Source: Pseudomaricurvus hydrocarbonicus
GTDB lineage: Bacteria > Pseudomonadota > Gammaproteobacteria > Pseudomonadales > Cellvibrionaceae
DNA: 64,000 nt
Reading direction: 5' to 3'
Assembly (NCBI RefSeq): GCF_011602365.1
Contig: NZ_JAAONZ010000004.1
Location: 372,001 to 436,000, forward strand
Of this stretch, positions 45,945 through 56,334 are shown in pieces. The notes under the pieces are model-generated. The model saw nothing but the letters and a program-made list of their open reading frames with translations, ran no database searches and had not been told where the DNA came from. How positions within the stretch are numbered: position 1 is the first letter of the stretch; every line of letters starts with the position of its first letter. The translations under genes were made by a program, and so were the position numbers.

Positions 45945-47040
45945 TTACAGGCCGGCTTTTAGGCTCGCTTCCATAAACATGTCCAAACCACCGTCCAGAA
46001 CGGTTCCGCAATTACTGGTTTGGACATTGGTGCGCAGGTCTTTAATTCGCTGATCGTCCAAAACGTAGGATCGAATCTGACTGCCCCAGCCGATGTCGGC
46101 CTTATTGTCTTCCAGCGCCTGCTTCTCTTCGTTGCGTTTGAGCATTTCCTGCTCATAAATTTTGGCGCGCAACATTTTCCAGGCCTGATCCCGGTTCTTG
46201 TGCTGGGAACGCTGGCTTTGACACTCAGCCACAATCCCGGTGGGTTCGTGAGTCAGTCGCACCGCGGAATCCGTCTTGTTCACGTGCTGACCACCGGCTC
46301 CTGAAGCGCGGTAGGTATCCGTGCGAACATCGGACGGGTTAATGTCAATCTCGATGTTTTCATCGATTTCGGGAGAGACGAATACCGAACAGAAAGAGGT
46401 GTGGCGACGATTGCCCGAATCAAACGGTGATTTGCGCACCAGGCGGTGAACACCGGTTTCGGTTCTCAGCCAACCGAAGGCGTATTCGCCCTCGAAACGG
46501 ATGGTGGCACTTTTAATGCCCGCTACATCACCGGCAGAGGCCTCTTCCAACGTGGTTTTAAAGCCTTTGGCCTCGCCCCAGCGCAGGTACATGCGCAACA
46601 CCATTTCGGCCCAATCCTGTGCCTCGGTGCCTCCCGAGCCGGACTGGATCTCCACAAACGCATTATTGGGGTCCATATCACCTGAGAACATCCGGCGGAA
46701 TTCCAGCTTGGCGAGGTGAGCGTTGAGGGTTTCAATTTCGGCTTCAACCTCGGTGACACTGTCAGCGTCATCTTCTTCCACTGCCATATCCAGCAGTTCG
46801 CGGCAATCCTCCACGCCCTGATCCAGATCCTCAATGGTTTTCACCACTTCCTCAAGGCCGGAGCGCTCACGCCCCAGCTCCTGAGCTCTCTCGGGCTTAT
46901 CCCAGACACTGGGTTCGGCCAGCTCCAGCTCGACTTCAGTTAAACGCTCTTTCTTATGAGCGTAGTCAAAGGTACCCCCTAAGGACGTCGGTGCGGTCCT
47001 GAAGGTCTTTAAGTGCATTTACTAATGGGGCGATTTCCAT
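45945..47040 (-). CDS. prfB: Peptide chain release factor 2, with programmed +1 frameshift
   Basis: RF2 terminates at UGA and UAA. The gene is in two frames: 24 codons from the ATG at 47040 to an in-frame TGA (46966-46968), then a +1 shift into the main frame ending at 45945, giving 364 residues (E. coli: 365). The codon-recognition loop contains SPFDS (in [15 protein letters not shown]) and the catalytic loop [10 protein letters not shown]. Read without the shift, the larger frame would begin artificially near 47018. It leads the prfB-lysS operon. RF2 level therefore controls its own synthesis. Confidence 0.96.
46965..46980 (-). promoter_or_regulatory. RF2 programmed frameshift site
   Basis: On the minus strand AGGGGG (46975-46980), TAC, the slippery CTT (46969-46971), TGA and C. 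The internal Shine-Dalgarno and CTT-TGA-C are the canonical elements; only TAC replaces the common TAT. Slow UGA decoding when RF2 is scarce pushes ribosomes to +1. Confidence 0.95.
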
Positions 47041-47374
47041 GAAAACCCTATATTCGTAAGTTAGATACGGACAATTTGACCGGCAAAAATTCAGGCGCGA
47101 ATTGTACAGTAGCGCAACACCGAACTCTAGGTGTGCCTGCGCCAGAAACCAAACAACCGCACCACAACCCCAAACTGCGAGATCAGACAGCCCCAACACT
47201 CCCCGGATTGGCCCCGGTTTGGGAGCGTCAGGACCGAGCAATCACCCAATGCCATGCGCCAAAGTGTCACCAAGTGCGAAATGACCATAAAAGTTTCATT
47301 CTAAGGGCTTCCCCCTATTCCGCAAACCTGTAAAATTCTGACCGCTAACCAGTCCACTCAGAGAGAGAAAATGT
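47041..47374. other. 334-nt divergent spacer between prfB and nitroreductase
   Basis: It must carry promoters in both directions. TAAAAT near 47330 could be the plus-strand -10, but I find no matching -35. Open frames here lack an RBS and recognisable content. Confidence 0.35.
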
Positions 47375-48037
47375 ATGTCTGTTATTGACGCCTTGAAGCA
47401 ACGGGTCTCAACCCGCGCCTTTCTAGACAAGCCCGTGGCAGAAGACACCCTGAGAGCTATTTTCACCGAGGCTCAGCAGTCACCGTCCAATTGTAACGTG
47501 CAACCCTGGCAAACCTACGTGGTTTCTGGTGCAAAAAAAGACCAGCTGAAAGACAAGTTGCTCTCGGTCCTCATGAATGGCGCGCCCCCAACACCGGACT
47601 TCGACTGGGAAGTCCGCTATGAAGGCATCCACCGTGACAGACAATTTGGTGCGGCCAACACTCTGTACACCGCCATGGGCATCGAACGCAGCGACAAGCA
47701 GGCCCGTCAAATGGCCATGGCTCGTAACTGGACCTTTTTTGACGCGCCACATGTGGCCTTCTTCACCATGGACAAATACCTCAACATTATGGGGGCGGTG
47801 GATATCGGTATTTATGCCCAAACCCTGTCCTTACTGATGGCCGAGCACGGTCTGGCGAGTTGCATGCAAGGCGCCCTGGGACAGTTCCCCCAGCCGGTCA
47901 GAGAAATACTCGAGCTACCGGAAGAGCGCGGCATCCTGTTTGGCATGTCCTTCGGCTATGCCGATGAAACGGCGGACGTCAATCGGGCTCGCACCAGCCG
48001 TGAACCGCTGGAAGCCTCTGTGCAGTTTTTGAGCTGA
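47375..48037 (+). CDS. Nitroreductase family oxidoreductase
   Basis: A 220-residue FMN-dependent nitroreductase-fold enzyme, using NAD(P)H to reduce nitro or quinone-like compounds. The FMN-phosphate motif RVSTRAFLDKPV (near 10-21), SPSNCNVQPWQTYVV (about 36-50) and the C-terminal MSFGYADETADVNRARTSREPL are typical. It resembles the NfnB/'nitroreductase, PF00881' group with a homodimeric active site. Substrate is unknown. The RBS is GAGAGAGAAA just upstream. Single gene with a stem-loop at 48089. Confidence 0.9.
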   Translation: MSVIDALKQRVSTRAFLDKPVAEDTLRAIFTEAQQSPSNCNVQPWQTYVVSGAKKDQLKDKLLSVLMNGAPPTPDFDWEVRYEGIHRDRQFGAANTLYTAMGIERSDKQARQMAMARNWTFFDAPHVAFFTMDKYLNIMGAVDIGIYAQTLSLLMAEHGLASCMQGALGQFPQPVREILELPEERGILFGMSFGYADETADVNRARTSREPLEASVQFLS

Positions 48038-48088
48038 TCATTGTGCGCTACTAACGGCGGACATTGTTATTAGGCGGTCATCATTTGG

Positions 48089-48129
48089 CAGTGATAACGC
48101 ATTGTTGAAGCAACAACGTTTTATCACTG
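48089..48129. other. Long bulged stem-loop in the 323-nt spacer
   Basis: CAGTGATAA (48089-48097) pairs with TTATCACTG (48121-48129), and inside TTGTTG pairs with CAACAA. The elements give a two-part stem-loop after the nitroreductase stop (48037). There is no T-run of note. The rest of 48038-48360 shows no gene. Confidence 0.5.
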
Positions 48130-48360
48130 TCTGTACTGAAAGGCCGGTCAACGCCAACAACGGCTGATTGCCTCCTTCGCACGGCCTCCGTTGAAAAGAA
48201 CTGAATTTGGGTTTTGGGTTCTATTTACACCGTCGGTATCCAATCCCTCTTTTTCACCATCGCCATCCTTAAAATGTTTTCACCACGACCCCGACTTTTC
48301 AAATCACTCTGATATACTCCCACCCGGAATTTCACCCACTCAATAATCCAGATCCCAAAT

Positions 48361-49266
48361 ATGTCCGAAAAGAGCTTCACTGCCCCGCGTTATTGGCCTG
48401 TCTGGCTGATGATTGCCCTGATGTACCTGTCTGCAAAGCTGCCCTGGAGGGCCCAGTACCAGCTGGCGAAAGGCTTGAGTGCACTGCTGTACCTCTTTGC
48501 CAGACATCGCAGGAACATCATTGCCGTTAATTTGAAACTGTGTTTTCCCGAGTGGGATGAAGCAACCCACAAACGAAAGGTCAAAGAGACTCTGTTCAAC
48601 AACACGCTGGGCTTCATTGAAACCAGCAATGTCTACTACTGCCCCATCGAACGCTACCGCGACAAGGTCACCATACATGGCCAGGACATTCTCGAAGCCG
48701 CTAAAGCCAAGGGAAAAGGTGTCCTGCTGTTGGGCGCTCATTACAGCCACCTAGACCTCGGTGGCGCTCTGGTGTCTCTCATCTGCGAGCCCTATGCCAT
48801 CTATCGTCCCAATGATAACCCCTTAATCAACCAGCAGATTGTTAAAGGGCGCTTACGGTTCATGAAAGACATCATTAACCGGGCTGACATGCGTGGCATC
48901 ATGAGGGCGCTCAAGAACAATGCCATCGTTTGGTATCCACCGGACCAGGATTACGGCAAACGCCACACCGTGTACGCCCCTTTTTTTGGCGTTAACGCTG
49001 CCACCATTACGTCCACCACCCGCTTGTCCAACTTCAACCAGTCAGAGGTGGTGATGCTGTCGTGGTACCGGAAGGGTGCCCGAGAAGAATACGAGTTAGC
49101 CTTCAGCAAAGCCCCGGAAGGTTTCCCCAGCGGCGACGATACCATTGATGCCACCCTGATCAACAAAGCCCTGGAAGACGGTATCCGGCAAGCCCCGACC
49201 CAATACATGTGGACCCATCGCCGTTTTAAAACCCAGCCAGACGGCAAAGGTAAGCTCTATAAATAA
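48361..49266 (+). CDS. Lipid A acyltransferase (LpxL/HtrB family)
   Basis: A 301-residue inner-membrane acyltransferase that adds a secondary acyl chain to lipid A precursors. The catalytic HX4D motif is H127-YSHL-D132 in LLGAHYSHLDLGG. A membrane anchor sits near residues 15-35, and WYPPDQDYGKRHTVYAPFFGV plus QYMWTHRRFKTQP are family signatures. Length is near E. coli LpxL (306). LpxL, LpxM and LpxP cannot be told apart reliably by eye. Apparently monocistronic. Confidence 0.92.
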   Translation: MSEKSFTAPRYWPVWLMIALMYLSAKLPWRAQYQLAKGLSALLYLFARHRRNIIAVNLKLCFPEWDEATHKRKVKETLFNNTLGFIETSNVYYCPIERYRDKVTIHGQDILEAAKAKGKGVLLLGAHYSHLDLGGALVSLICEPYAIYRPNDNPLINQQIVKGRLRFMKDIINRADMRGIMRALKNNAIVWYPPDQDYGKRHTVYAPFFGVNAATITSTTRLSNFNQSEVVMLSWYRKGAREEYELAFSKAPEGFPSGDDTIDATLINKALEDGIRQAPTQYMWTHRRFKTQPDGKGKLYK

Positions 49267-49351
49267 ACTGAAATCGCTTTAATCAAACAGGAAAGCTCTC
49301 AAATAAACTGCAAAACCTTTCCAATAGGGGCGTAGCTGCAGGCCAAAGGGA

Positions 49352-51913
49352 TTACATTCGGGCTTTGGTTTTAGCCGTCGCCACGGCCTCCAGTGGATTG
49401 TCAGGCCACGGATGCTTGGGGTATCGACCTTTCATTTCCTTTTTAACGGCCTGGTAACTCCCCTGCCAAAAGCCCGCCAAATCCTGAGTCACCTGGAGCG
49501 GCCGCCTGGCCGGAGACAACAGGTGGACCATCAATTTCACCCGCCCCCCTGCCACCGCTGGAGTATCCACACAGCCAAACATCTCTTGCAGCTTGACTGC
49601 CAACACCGGTGGGCTTTGGGTATAATCAATGGCAATACGCGCCCCGGAAGGCACTGCAAACCTTTGCGGGGCTTGCTCATCCAGCTGTTGAGGCAAAGGC
49701 CACGGTAACAGACCGTGCAGCATTGCCGTCACATCCAGCGCCTTAAAATGATTGAGTTTGCTTATTTTGGCCACTTCCGCAGCGCTCAGGTAGGGCTCAA
49801 GCCACACAGAAAGACTCTGCAACAAGCCCGTATCACTGACATCAGGCCAGGGGTTAGGAAGGTCAGTGCAATACGAGCGCATCAACTGAACTCGCGCACG
49901 CCACTGCATTAATTCAACCGGCCATTCAAACAGGTCCAGCCCACGCCGTTGCACCAACCCCGCCAGCGCCTGACGACGCTCTGCAGCTGTAATGGCCTCC
50001 AGGGGTTGCCGCTCTATCACCAGCCGGCCAATTTTTCGCTCCCGCTCTGCTCGGAGCTTACCAGCTCGCTCATCCCACTCGACACAGACTTTTTCTTCAA
50101 TTTGCCCAGCAAAATACCTATCGAGAAGTTCAGGATTTAATGCCGCCGCCAAATAGATGCGGTCGCTGCTACGCCCCTGCTGGCCACCAACCGAGGCCAC
50201 GGCCAGCCACGATTGCTTCCCCAGAGAATCCTGCTCGATAAAATCGGCAGAACGACCGTTACTCAACTGATAACTCATTCGATTACCCGACCTTTGCCTG
50301 GCAATGCGATCTGGGTAGGCAAATGCCAGCAGCAAACCGACAGCAGTTTCGGCGCCTGGATGAGGCAAGCTTTCAACGCTAATGGACGTCAGTAAACGTT
50401 CGAAGTGCTGCTGTTGTTGCTTCAGCCTGGCGACAACCCCTTTCTGAGAGCGCTCCACGACTCGGTCACCACGCAACAGCTCCAACCGCAGCTGAACATC
50501 AACCCCGGCGCCCGACACAAAGTCCCGCTCCGACAACACAGCCGCCAGCTCAGCCCCCAATCGGGTCTGTCCAATGCTTTTCGCCTTGACCATCAAGTGA
50601 GCCAACCTGGGATGGGCCGGCAACCTCAGCATGGCGTCTCCCATCGCTGTAAGCCGCCATCGCCGCGGCTCGGTGGCATCAATCTGTTCGGCTGCCCCCA
50701 GCTGTTGAAGTAACTCTAACGCCTGTTGATAGGGGGCTGGTGCAGGCGATTCCAGCCAATCCAGCTCAGAAAGCTCGCTCACCCCCCAGTTCAGCAGCTG
50801 CAGCGCCAATGGCGACAGATCGGCCTGGTGAATTTCAGGAGGCGTAAACGCTGCCAGTTCATTCTGCTGACTTTCAGCCCACAGACGATAACAAACGCCC
50901 TGCTCCAACCGCCCCGCCCGGCCGCAACGTTGCGTCGCTGAGGCTTTAGAGACACGCTGTGTTGCCAGGCGGGTCATACCGGTATTCGGGTCAAACGCAG
51001 GCAAGCGACTCAACCCCGAGTCTACCACCACCCTGACACCTTCTATGGTCAAACTGGTCTCCGCAATACTGGTCGCCAACACCACTTTACGACTATCGGC
51101 CTGGCAGGGAGCAATCGCACGGCGCTGTTCAGCCAGGCTTAAATCACCATACAGTGGGCACAATAACAGACTCTCGCTGCCCCCCAGTTTGCCCTGCAAC
51201 TGACGGTAGACCTGACGGATTTCCCCCTGCCCCGGCAGAAAGACCAAAACACTCCCCGCCTGCTCTTCCAAAGCCTGCATCACGGTTGCAACCACTCGCT
51301 CTGCAATTCTCTCGCCATACCGATAGGGAGCCCCATAGCGAAGTTCGACCGGGAACATTTTGCCTTCGCTGCGCACGACCGGTGCCTGGTGGAGGAATTC
51401 ACTGACTCGCTGACCATCGAGCGTTGCCGACATAATCAGCAGCTTGAGCGGCTGTTCACGCACGTCACCAAACAGCAATCGACCTTGCAGTGTCAGCGCC
51501 AGGCCTAAATCCGCATCCAGACTGCGCTCATGAAATTCATCAAAAATAACCAGCCCAACCCCCTCCAGCGAAGGATCAGCCTGCAATAAACGCGTCAGAA
51601 TCCCCTCGGTCACCACTTCGATGCGGGTGTTGGGGCCGACCCTGGAATCCAGCCGCACACGATAGCCCACGGTTTCGCCAACCGCCTCACCCAGAGTCTG
51701 CGCCATACGTTCTGCCGCCGCTCGTGCGGCCAAACGGCGCGGCTCCAGCATGAGAATTTTCTGCCCTTGCAGCCAGGGCTCGCTGAGAAGCGACAACGGG
51801 ACCTGGGTTGTTTTGCCCGCTCCCGGGGGCGCCTCCAGCACCACCTCATCCCGCGTCTGCAGGGCAGATTCAAGTTCAGAAATGATATCCAGAATGGGGA
51901 GTTTTACAGTCAT
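49352..51913 (-). CDS. hrpB: ATP-dependent RNA helicase HrpB
   Basis: An 853-residue DEAH-type helicase. Walker A is LEAPPGAGKTTQVPLSLL (near residue 27), motif II is IFDEFHERSLDADL (DEFH near 125), and motif VI is QRCGRAGRLEQGVCYRL. The HA2 and OB-like region and the HrpB C-terminal domain follow (RYPKHPWPDNP near the end). I use the ATG at 51913; the frame extends to 51958 without an RBS. E. coli HrpB is about 824. Its cellular role is poorly known in the family. Confidence 0.95.
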   Translation of the reverse strand: MTVKLPILDIISELESALQTRDEVVLEAPPGAGKTTQVPLSLLSEPWLQGQKILMLEPRRLAARAAAERMAQTLGEAVGETVGYRVRLDSRVGPNTRIEVVTEGILTRLLQADPSLEGVGLVIFDEFHERSLDADLGLALTLQGRLLFGDVREQPLKLLIMSATLDGQRVSEFLHQAPVVRSEGKMFPVELRYGAPYRYGERIAERVVATVMQALEEQAGSVLVFLPGQGEIRQVYRQLQGKLGGSESLLLCPLYGDLSLAEQRRAIAPCQADSRKVVLATSIAETSLTIEGVRVVVDSGLSRLPAFDPNTGMTRLATQRVSKASATQRCGRAGRLEQGVCYRLWAESQQNELAAFTPPEIHQADLSPLALQLLNWGVSELSELDWLESPAPAPYQQALELLQQLGAAEQIDATEPRRWRLTAMGDAMLRLPAHPRLAHLMVKAKSIGQTRLGAELAAVLSERDFVSGAGVDVQLRLELLRGDRVVERSQKGVVARLKQQQQHFERLLTSISVESLPHPGAETAVGLLLAFAYPDRIARQRSGNRMSYQLSNGRSADFIEQDSLGKQSWLAVASVGGQQGRSSDRIYLAAALNPELLDRYFAGQIEEKVCVEWDERAGKLRAERERKIGRLVIERQPLEAITAAERRQALAGLVQRRGLDLFEWPVELMQWRARVQLMRSYCTDLPNPWPDVSDTGLLQSLSVWLEPYLSAAEVAKISKLNHFKALDVTAMLHGLLPWPLPQQLDEQAPQRFAVPSGARIAIDYTQSPPVLAVKLQEMFGCVDTPAVAGGRVKLMVHLLSPARRPLQVTQDLAGFWQGSYQAVKKEMKGRYPKHPWPDNPLEAVATAKTKARM

Positions 51914-52114
51914 GAACAGCTCTATGCGGGGAAATAGGGATACGGATACGGAAAACAATCCGATATTTTACGCGGTCACTCGAGAAAACATACCTTTTAA
52001 TCGCCGGCTTTAAGCTGCCGCTATCGCAAAGTTATGCTAACCCTCTACTCCTCCTCTCTAGGGCCTTATAATATCGTCCACCGGATATAACAAATACAAC
52101 CAACAAGGACAACT

Positions 52115-53605
52115 ATGCGTACCCAACATTTGCCCAGGACCATAACCCGCATCCTCAACACCGCTTCTGCCCTGGTACTTCTCGGCAGCCTCAGCCAAAT
52201 GGCTCTGGCGAGTGACCGCCGATTGGCAGAGGAAAACCAAGCCGTCAAGGAAAACGCAAAACGCAATGTGATTCTGATTATTGGTGACGGGATGGACGAC
52301 AACCAGATCACCATTGCCCGCAACTACTTAAAAGGGGCCCGCGGCAAGTTACAACTGGACCATTTACCCCTGCGAAGTACTTCCCAGGTGATTACCGTCG
52401 ACGAAGAGCAGCCGGATCTTCCGATCTATGTGGCCGATTCTGCCAACAGCGCCACCTCCATGGCAACCGGTGTCGCTACCAGCCGCGGGCGAATCTCCAC
52501 CACCGCGGGGGATGACCAGGACCTGACCACCATTGCCGAGCTTGCCAAAGCGGGCGGGTATGCCACCGGCATTGTCTCCACCGCAGACGTCGCCGATGCC
52601 ACTCCCGCGGTGTTTATCAGTCATATTGCCTTACGAGGCTGTAAAGGCCCCAGTGACATGCAACCTACAGAGAACACGCCAAGCTGGTCGAACCTCGAGG
52701 CTTGTGTCAACGATCAGATTGCCAGGGGTGGCAAGGGCTCCATCGCGCAACAGATAGCCACCGGCAATACGGACATTGTGCTGGGGGGCGGTTCCAGTCA
52801 CTTTGATCAAACGGCGGAAAGCAGTGACCTGACGCTGCTGGCCCTGGCCCGCAAGCATGGCTATCAAACGGTGAGCAGCGCCGAGGAATTACCCGGACTG
52901 GAGACCTCCCAAAAAGTACTGGGGCTGTTTGCACCGAGCAACCTGCCCACGATCTGGCAGGGTGAAAAAGGTCGTATTGCCGAAAAACCAAGCCCCAGTT
53001 TGCTTAACAGGCTGGACTGGCGCCTTGGCAGTGTGGAGTTACCAGAGCCCATGCGCTGCGAAAAAAATCCTCAATTCGGTAGCACGCCTACCCTCAAACA
53101 ACTAACCGATACGGCACTGAAGCATCTGGCGGCCCAGGATGGTGAGGGCTTTTTCCTGATGATCGAATCCGCATCGATCGACAAGCAATCCCACGCGCGC
53201 AACCCCTGCGGCAGCATTGGTGAGCTGGAGCAGCTGGAAGACGCATTAATTAGCGCCCTGGCATTTGCCGAACAGGAGCCGGAAACCCTCATTCTGGTGA
53301 CTGCCGATCATGGGCAAGCTGCCCAGCTGAAGCCTAACATCAGTCTCTTTGCGCACGGTGGCATAGCCGTTTATACACCAGGGCATGTGGCTCGTCTCAT
53401 CACGCCAGAAAACCAGATCATGGCCGTTAACTACGCCACCAATGATTTTCCCTATGAAGAGCACACTGGGGTAAATGTCCCGCTTTACAGTAACCAGCAG
53501 GGCCTGGGTAGAATCGCCCCAATGGTGACTCAGCCAGAAATTTTTAACATTATGGCACAATATCTGAACTTGCCAGCAGCGCCCAGCAAACCCGCTGCAC
53601 AATAA
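52115..53605 (+). CDS. phoA: Alkaline phosphatase (PhoA family)
   Basis: A 496-residue periplasmic phosphomonoesterase. After a signal peptide (about 1-33, ending MALASD) come the metal ligand region IIGDGMDDNQITIAR, the nucleophile pair D108-S109 in DSANSATSMATG, the phosphate-binding Arg in ATPAVFISHIALRGCKGP, and late zinc ligands in SIDKQSHARNPCG and TADHGQAAQL. An extra TATAAT (52067-52072) lies upstream, but no clear Pho box. Expression under phosphate limitation is expected from the family, not shown by the sequence. Confidence 0.92.
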   Translation: MRTQHLPRTITRILNTASALVLLGSLSQMALASDRRLAEENQAVKENAKRNVILIIGDGMDDNQITIARNYLKGARGKLQLDHLPLRSTSQVITVDEEQPDLPIYVADSANSATSMATGVATSRGRISTTAGDDQDLTTIAELAKAGGYATGIVSTADVADATPAVFISHIALRGCKGPSDMQPTENTPSWSNLEACVNDQIARGGKGSIAQQIATGNTDIVLGGGSSHFDQTAESSDLTLLALARKHGYQTVSSAEELPGLETSQKVLGLFAPSNLPTIWQGEKGRIAEKPSPSLLNRLDWRLGSVELPEPMRCEKNPQFGSTPTLKQLTDTALKHLAAQDGEGFFLMIESASIDKQSHARNPCGSIGELEQLEDALISALAFAEQEPETLILVTADHGQAAQLKPNISLFAHGGIAVYTPGHVARLITPENQIMAVNYATNDFPYEEHTGVNVPLYSNQQGLGRIAPMVTQPEIFNIMAQYLNLPAAPSKPAAQ

Positions 53606-53814
53606 ACTCAGCGCCTCTTTTTCGACGTCGCTAACGGTTACGCATCGCGATCTGTCACGACGTCGCCATCAGACGACGTCACTGGTTGATCGACACACGG
53701 CTGCAGAGAATTTTATCAAACCCTATGCCGGAAAAGTCTGGCGTTTAAAAACCTTGAACCCTTTAAGGGTATCCATAAAAGTCTTTGAAAGAGCTCATCG
53801 CTACAACCGTGCGC

Positions 53815-54732
53815 CTAAAAACCATAGTGTTTGGCTCTTTCTGACAGCCAACCGCTGTGCTGAAGCTGTGCCAGTCGATCATTCACAAAAGCTCGGGTCT
53901 TTTCACTGAGGTCGTTGCTCATCAGCAACGTTATTTGGGTGGGCGGCACAACCTGTTTTAACGGGAAAAAGCGGTATTGCTCGGCAGCGACCCCCAGGCG
54001 CTGCATAGCAAAACGAATTCTCGCGGCATTCTCCATGAAGTAAACGGCCCGGCCTGCCTTTAACATTTTAACGGCAGACACATGATCACTGGTCCGTAAA
54101 TAAGTCAGCCCGAACTGATCCTGGAAATTCAGCGCGCCGGGGTATTTAAAACCCCGCAACCAGATGACTTCCTGGCCATTCAAGCTGTGAAGATCGAGTT
54201 CCTGTTCGCCCCGGTCATCGGCGTAGACAAGGGATAATGGGTAGTGAATCAGGTCAACCTCCGCGAATGTCGCGTGATCCCAGACCCCTTCTTGTTCCCA
54301 GGAGCGCAACGCATAGGCGATCCATCGTTTGACCTCCCCGTATTGCATCTCTCTTTTGATGCGTTTCAACGGCCTGATAATGGTCGTTAACTCATAGGGA
54401 GCGTTGCGAAAAATCTCATGCACTACGTCTGTAACCAAGCCTTCACCGATGCCACTTTGATTCAGAATTTGCAGGGGTTCACCGGCGCTGCCGTACACCA
54501 GATAATGGATAGTTTCAGCCGGGTCCGGCGACAGCTGATGGTCAACCACGACATCATTCAGTAAAGGTGTTTTCACTTGCGTAGCCAAAACACAGGAACT
54601 GAACAACATCACGATGGCGCAATACGTCACCAGCCGCAAACAATCTGTTACAGGTGTCAGACATCGCGTTACCGGTAGCTGACACAACAACCACTGGCGG
54701 GGGACGAAGAGAGAAGGAGTGTTCCTCACCAT
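53815..54732 (-). CDS. Periplasmic binding protein-like (SBP family 3 type)
   Basis: A 305-residue secreted protein. The leader holds three near-repeats, LPVTRCLTPVTDCLRLVTYC, before a hydrophobic stretch CAIVMLFSSCVLATQ that could be a signal peptide or lipoprotein signal. The ATG at 54609 would lose most of the hydrophobic core. The mature protein resembles family 3 solute-binding proteins: GLVTDVVHEIFRNAPYELT, then LRSWEQEGVWDHATF and late LAQLQHSGWLSERAKHYGF. Transporter genes are absent. A sensory or chemotactic role is as likely as uptake. Confidence 0.65.
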   Translation of the reverse strand: MVRNTPSLFVPRQWLLCQLPVTRCLTPVTDCLRLVTYCAIVMLFSSCVLATQVKTPLLNDVVVDHQLSPDPAETIHYLVYGSAGEPLQILNQSGIGEGLVTDVVHEIFRNAPYELTTIIRPLKRIKREMQYGEVKRWIAYALRSWEQEGVWDHATFAEVDLIHYPLSLVYADDRGEQELDLHSLNGQEVIWLRGFKYPGALNFQDQFGLTYLRTSDHVSAVKMLKAGRAVYFMENAARIRFAMQRLGVAAEQYRFFPLKQVVPPTQITLLMSNDLSEKTRAFVNDRLAQLQHSGWLSERAKHYGF

Positions 54733-55045
54733 CAGGCGAATGCTCTGGAATAACCGCCCAATCTAACTCATCAGTGAAGATCACAGGCGCTTAATCAAAA
54801 AGCCGAAAACAATCCTTATTTCCAGCGAGGACGCCCAATATGTCAAAAATAAACTGCAGACTCAAGAGCAACCCACTTCCCAGGCAGGAAGTAATGAACA
54901 ATAACTGCCAACCATAAAAAAACACCGCCTGAATAAAGCGGTGTTTTTGAAGGTGAGTTCTCACAGCTGTACCAGAACGCTCACCGTTTAGGGTGAAGCG
55001 CAAAGAGGCTGGCAAGACCACACCGAGTCCCGAGGATGGTTCGGG
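54733..55045. other. Intergenic region with one terminator
   Basis: This 313-nt stretch between the binding-protein gene and the thiolase gene contains the bidirectional terminator at 54918-54948. I see no gene in the remainder. Confidence 0.4.
54918..54948. terminator. Rho-independent terminator of the beta-oxidation operon
   Basis: AAAAACACCGC (54918-54928) pairs with GCGGTGTTTTT (54938-54948) with a 9-nt loop and T-tracts on both strands. It lies 98 nt downstream of the thiolase stop. Confidence 0.9.
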
Positions 55046-56227
55046 TTACAGCACTTCGAACAAGCCCGCTGCGCCCATGCCGCCACCGACACACATGGTC
55101 ACGACCACATATTTAACTCCGCGACGCTTACCTTCGATCAGGGCATGCATCACCATACGAGCACCGCTCATGCCATAGGGATGGCCAATAGAAATTGCAC
55201 CACCATTGACGTTGAGGCGATCGTTAGGAATACCCAGCTTATCGCGACAGTAGATCACCTGAACCGCGAAGGCTTCGTTCAGCTCCCACAAGCCAATGTC
55301 GTCCATTTTCAGACCGGTACGTTGCAGCAACTTGGGAATGGCAAAGACCGGACCGATGCCCATCTCATCAGGTTCGCAGCCGGCCACAGCCATACCACGA
55401 TACACACCCAACGGCGCCAGACCTCGCTGCTCGGCCAGCTGACTGTCCATCAGCACAACCGCTGCCGCGCCATCGGACAACTGAGAGGCGTTGCCACCCG
55501 TGATAGAACCGCCTTCACGAACAGCTTTCAGCCCCGACAGACCTTCCAGATTAGTGCCCGGACGGTTACCTTCGTCTTTGGCCAGAGTCACTTGCTCTTC
55601 GCTGACCGCACCGGTTTCTTTGTCCTGCACCAGTTTGGTCGCAGTGACTGGCACGATTTCATCATCAAACTTGCCAGCTTCTTGTGCGGCAGCAGTGCGA
55701 GTCTGGGACTGAACCGCATATTCATCCTGAGCCTCACGGGAAATACTGTAGCGGTTTGCCACCACCTCAGCCGTATCCAGCATGGGCATGTGAATGTTGG
55801 GAGCATGCGCGATGGCTTTTGGATCAACCATGCGAGACAGGTTCATTTTGTCGTTTTGAACCAGACTGATGGATTCACAGCCACCGGCCAACACAACCGG
55901 AGCGCCATCCATCACAATTTGCTTGGCAGCCGTGGCAATGGACATCAGACCAGATGAGCACTGACGATCAAGGCTCATCCCGGATACAGTCACTGGCAGA
56001 CCAGATGCCATGACAACCTGACGGCCGATGTTGTAACCCTGTGAGCCCTGCTGCAAGGCAGCCCCCCAAATACAATCATCAATTTCGGCGGGATCAACAC
56101 CTGCACGCTTTACCGCTGCCTCAATGGCAAAAGATGAAAGGCTTGGAGATTCCAGGTTATTGAATGCACCACGGTAAGCTCGGCCAATCGGGGTACGAGC
56201 TGCTGAAACAATCACTGCTTCTTTCAT
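55046..56227 (-). CDS. Acetyl-CoA acyltransferase (thiolase)
   Basis: A 393-residue thiolase that would cleave 3-ketoacyl-CoA to acetyl-CoA and a shortened acyl-CoA. The acylated cysteine is C90 (LDRQCSSGL), the catalytic His is in [16 protein letters not shown], and the second Cys is in [14 protein letters not shown]. Length fits FadA-type thiolases. It is the last gene of the run at 59611-55046 (acyl-CoA dehydrogenase, MaoC hydratase, SDR, thiolase), completing a beta-oxidation turn. Chain-length preference is unknown. Confidence 0.95.
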   Translation of the reverse strand: MKEAVIVSAARTPIGRAYRGAFNNLESPSLSSFAIEAAVKRAGVDPAEIDDCIWGAALQQGSQGYNIGRQVVMASGLPVTVSGMSLDRQCSSGLMSIATAAKQIVMDGAPVVLAGGCESISLVQNDKMNLSRMVDPKAIAHAPNIHMPMLDTAEVVANRYSISREAQDEYAVQSQTRTAAAQEAGKFDDEIVPVTATKLVQDKETGAVSEEQVTLAKDEGNRPGTNLEGLSGLKAVREGGSITGGNASQLSDGAAAVVLMDSQLAEQRGLAPLGVYRGMAVAGCEPDEMGIGPVFAIPKLLQRTGLKMDDIGLWELNEAFAVQVIYCRDKLGIPNDRLNVNGGAISIGHPYGMSGARMVMHALIEGKRRGVKYVVVTMCVGGGMGAAGLFEVL

Positions 56228-56334
56228 ATCGAAATCCTTAATTTCTCTCTGGAAGTATCTATAAGCTTCTATAGATGCGATTAATGACCATCAAGCTGGC
56301 TAGAGAAATCAGCCAGCCGATGTGCATCATGAAT

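Noticed and set aside
52021-52114. Pho box before the alkaline phosphatase
   Set aside because: No pair of CTGTCAT-like elements at the right spacing was found; only a TATAAT is visible.
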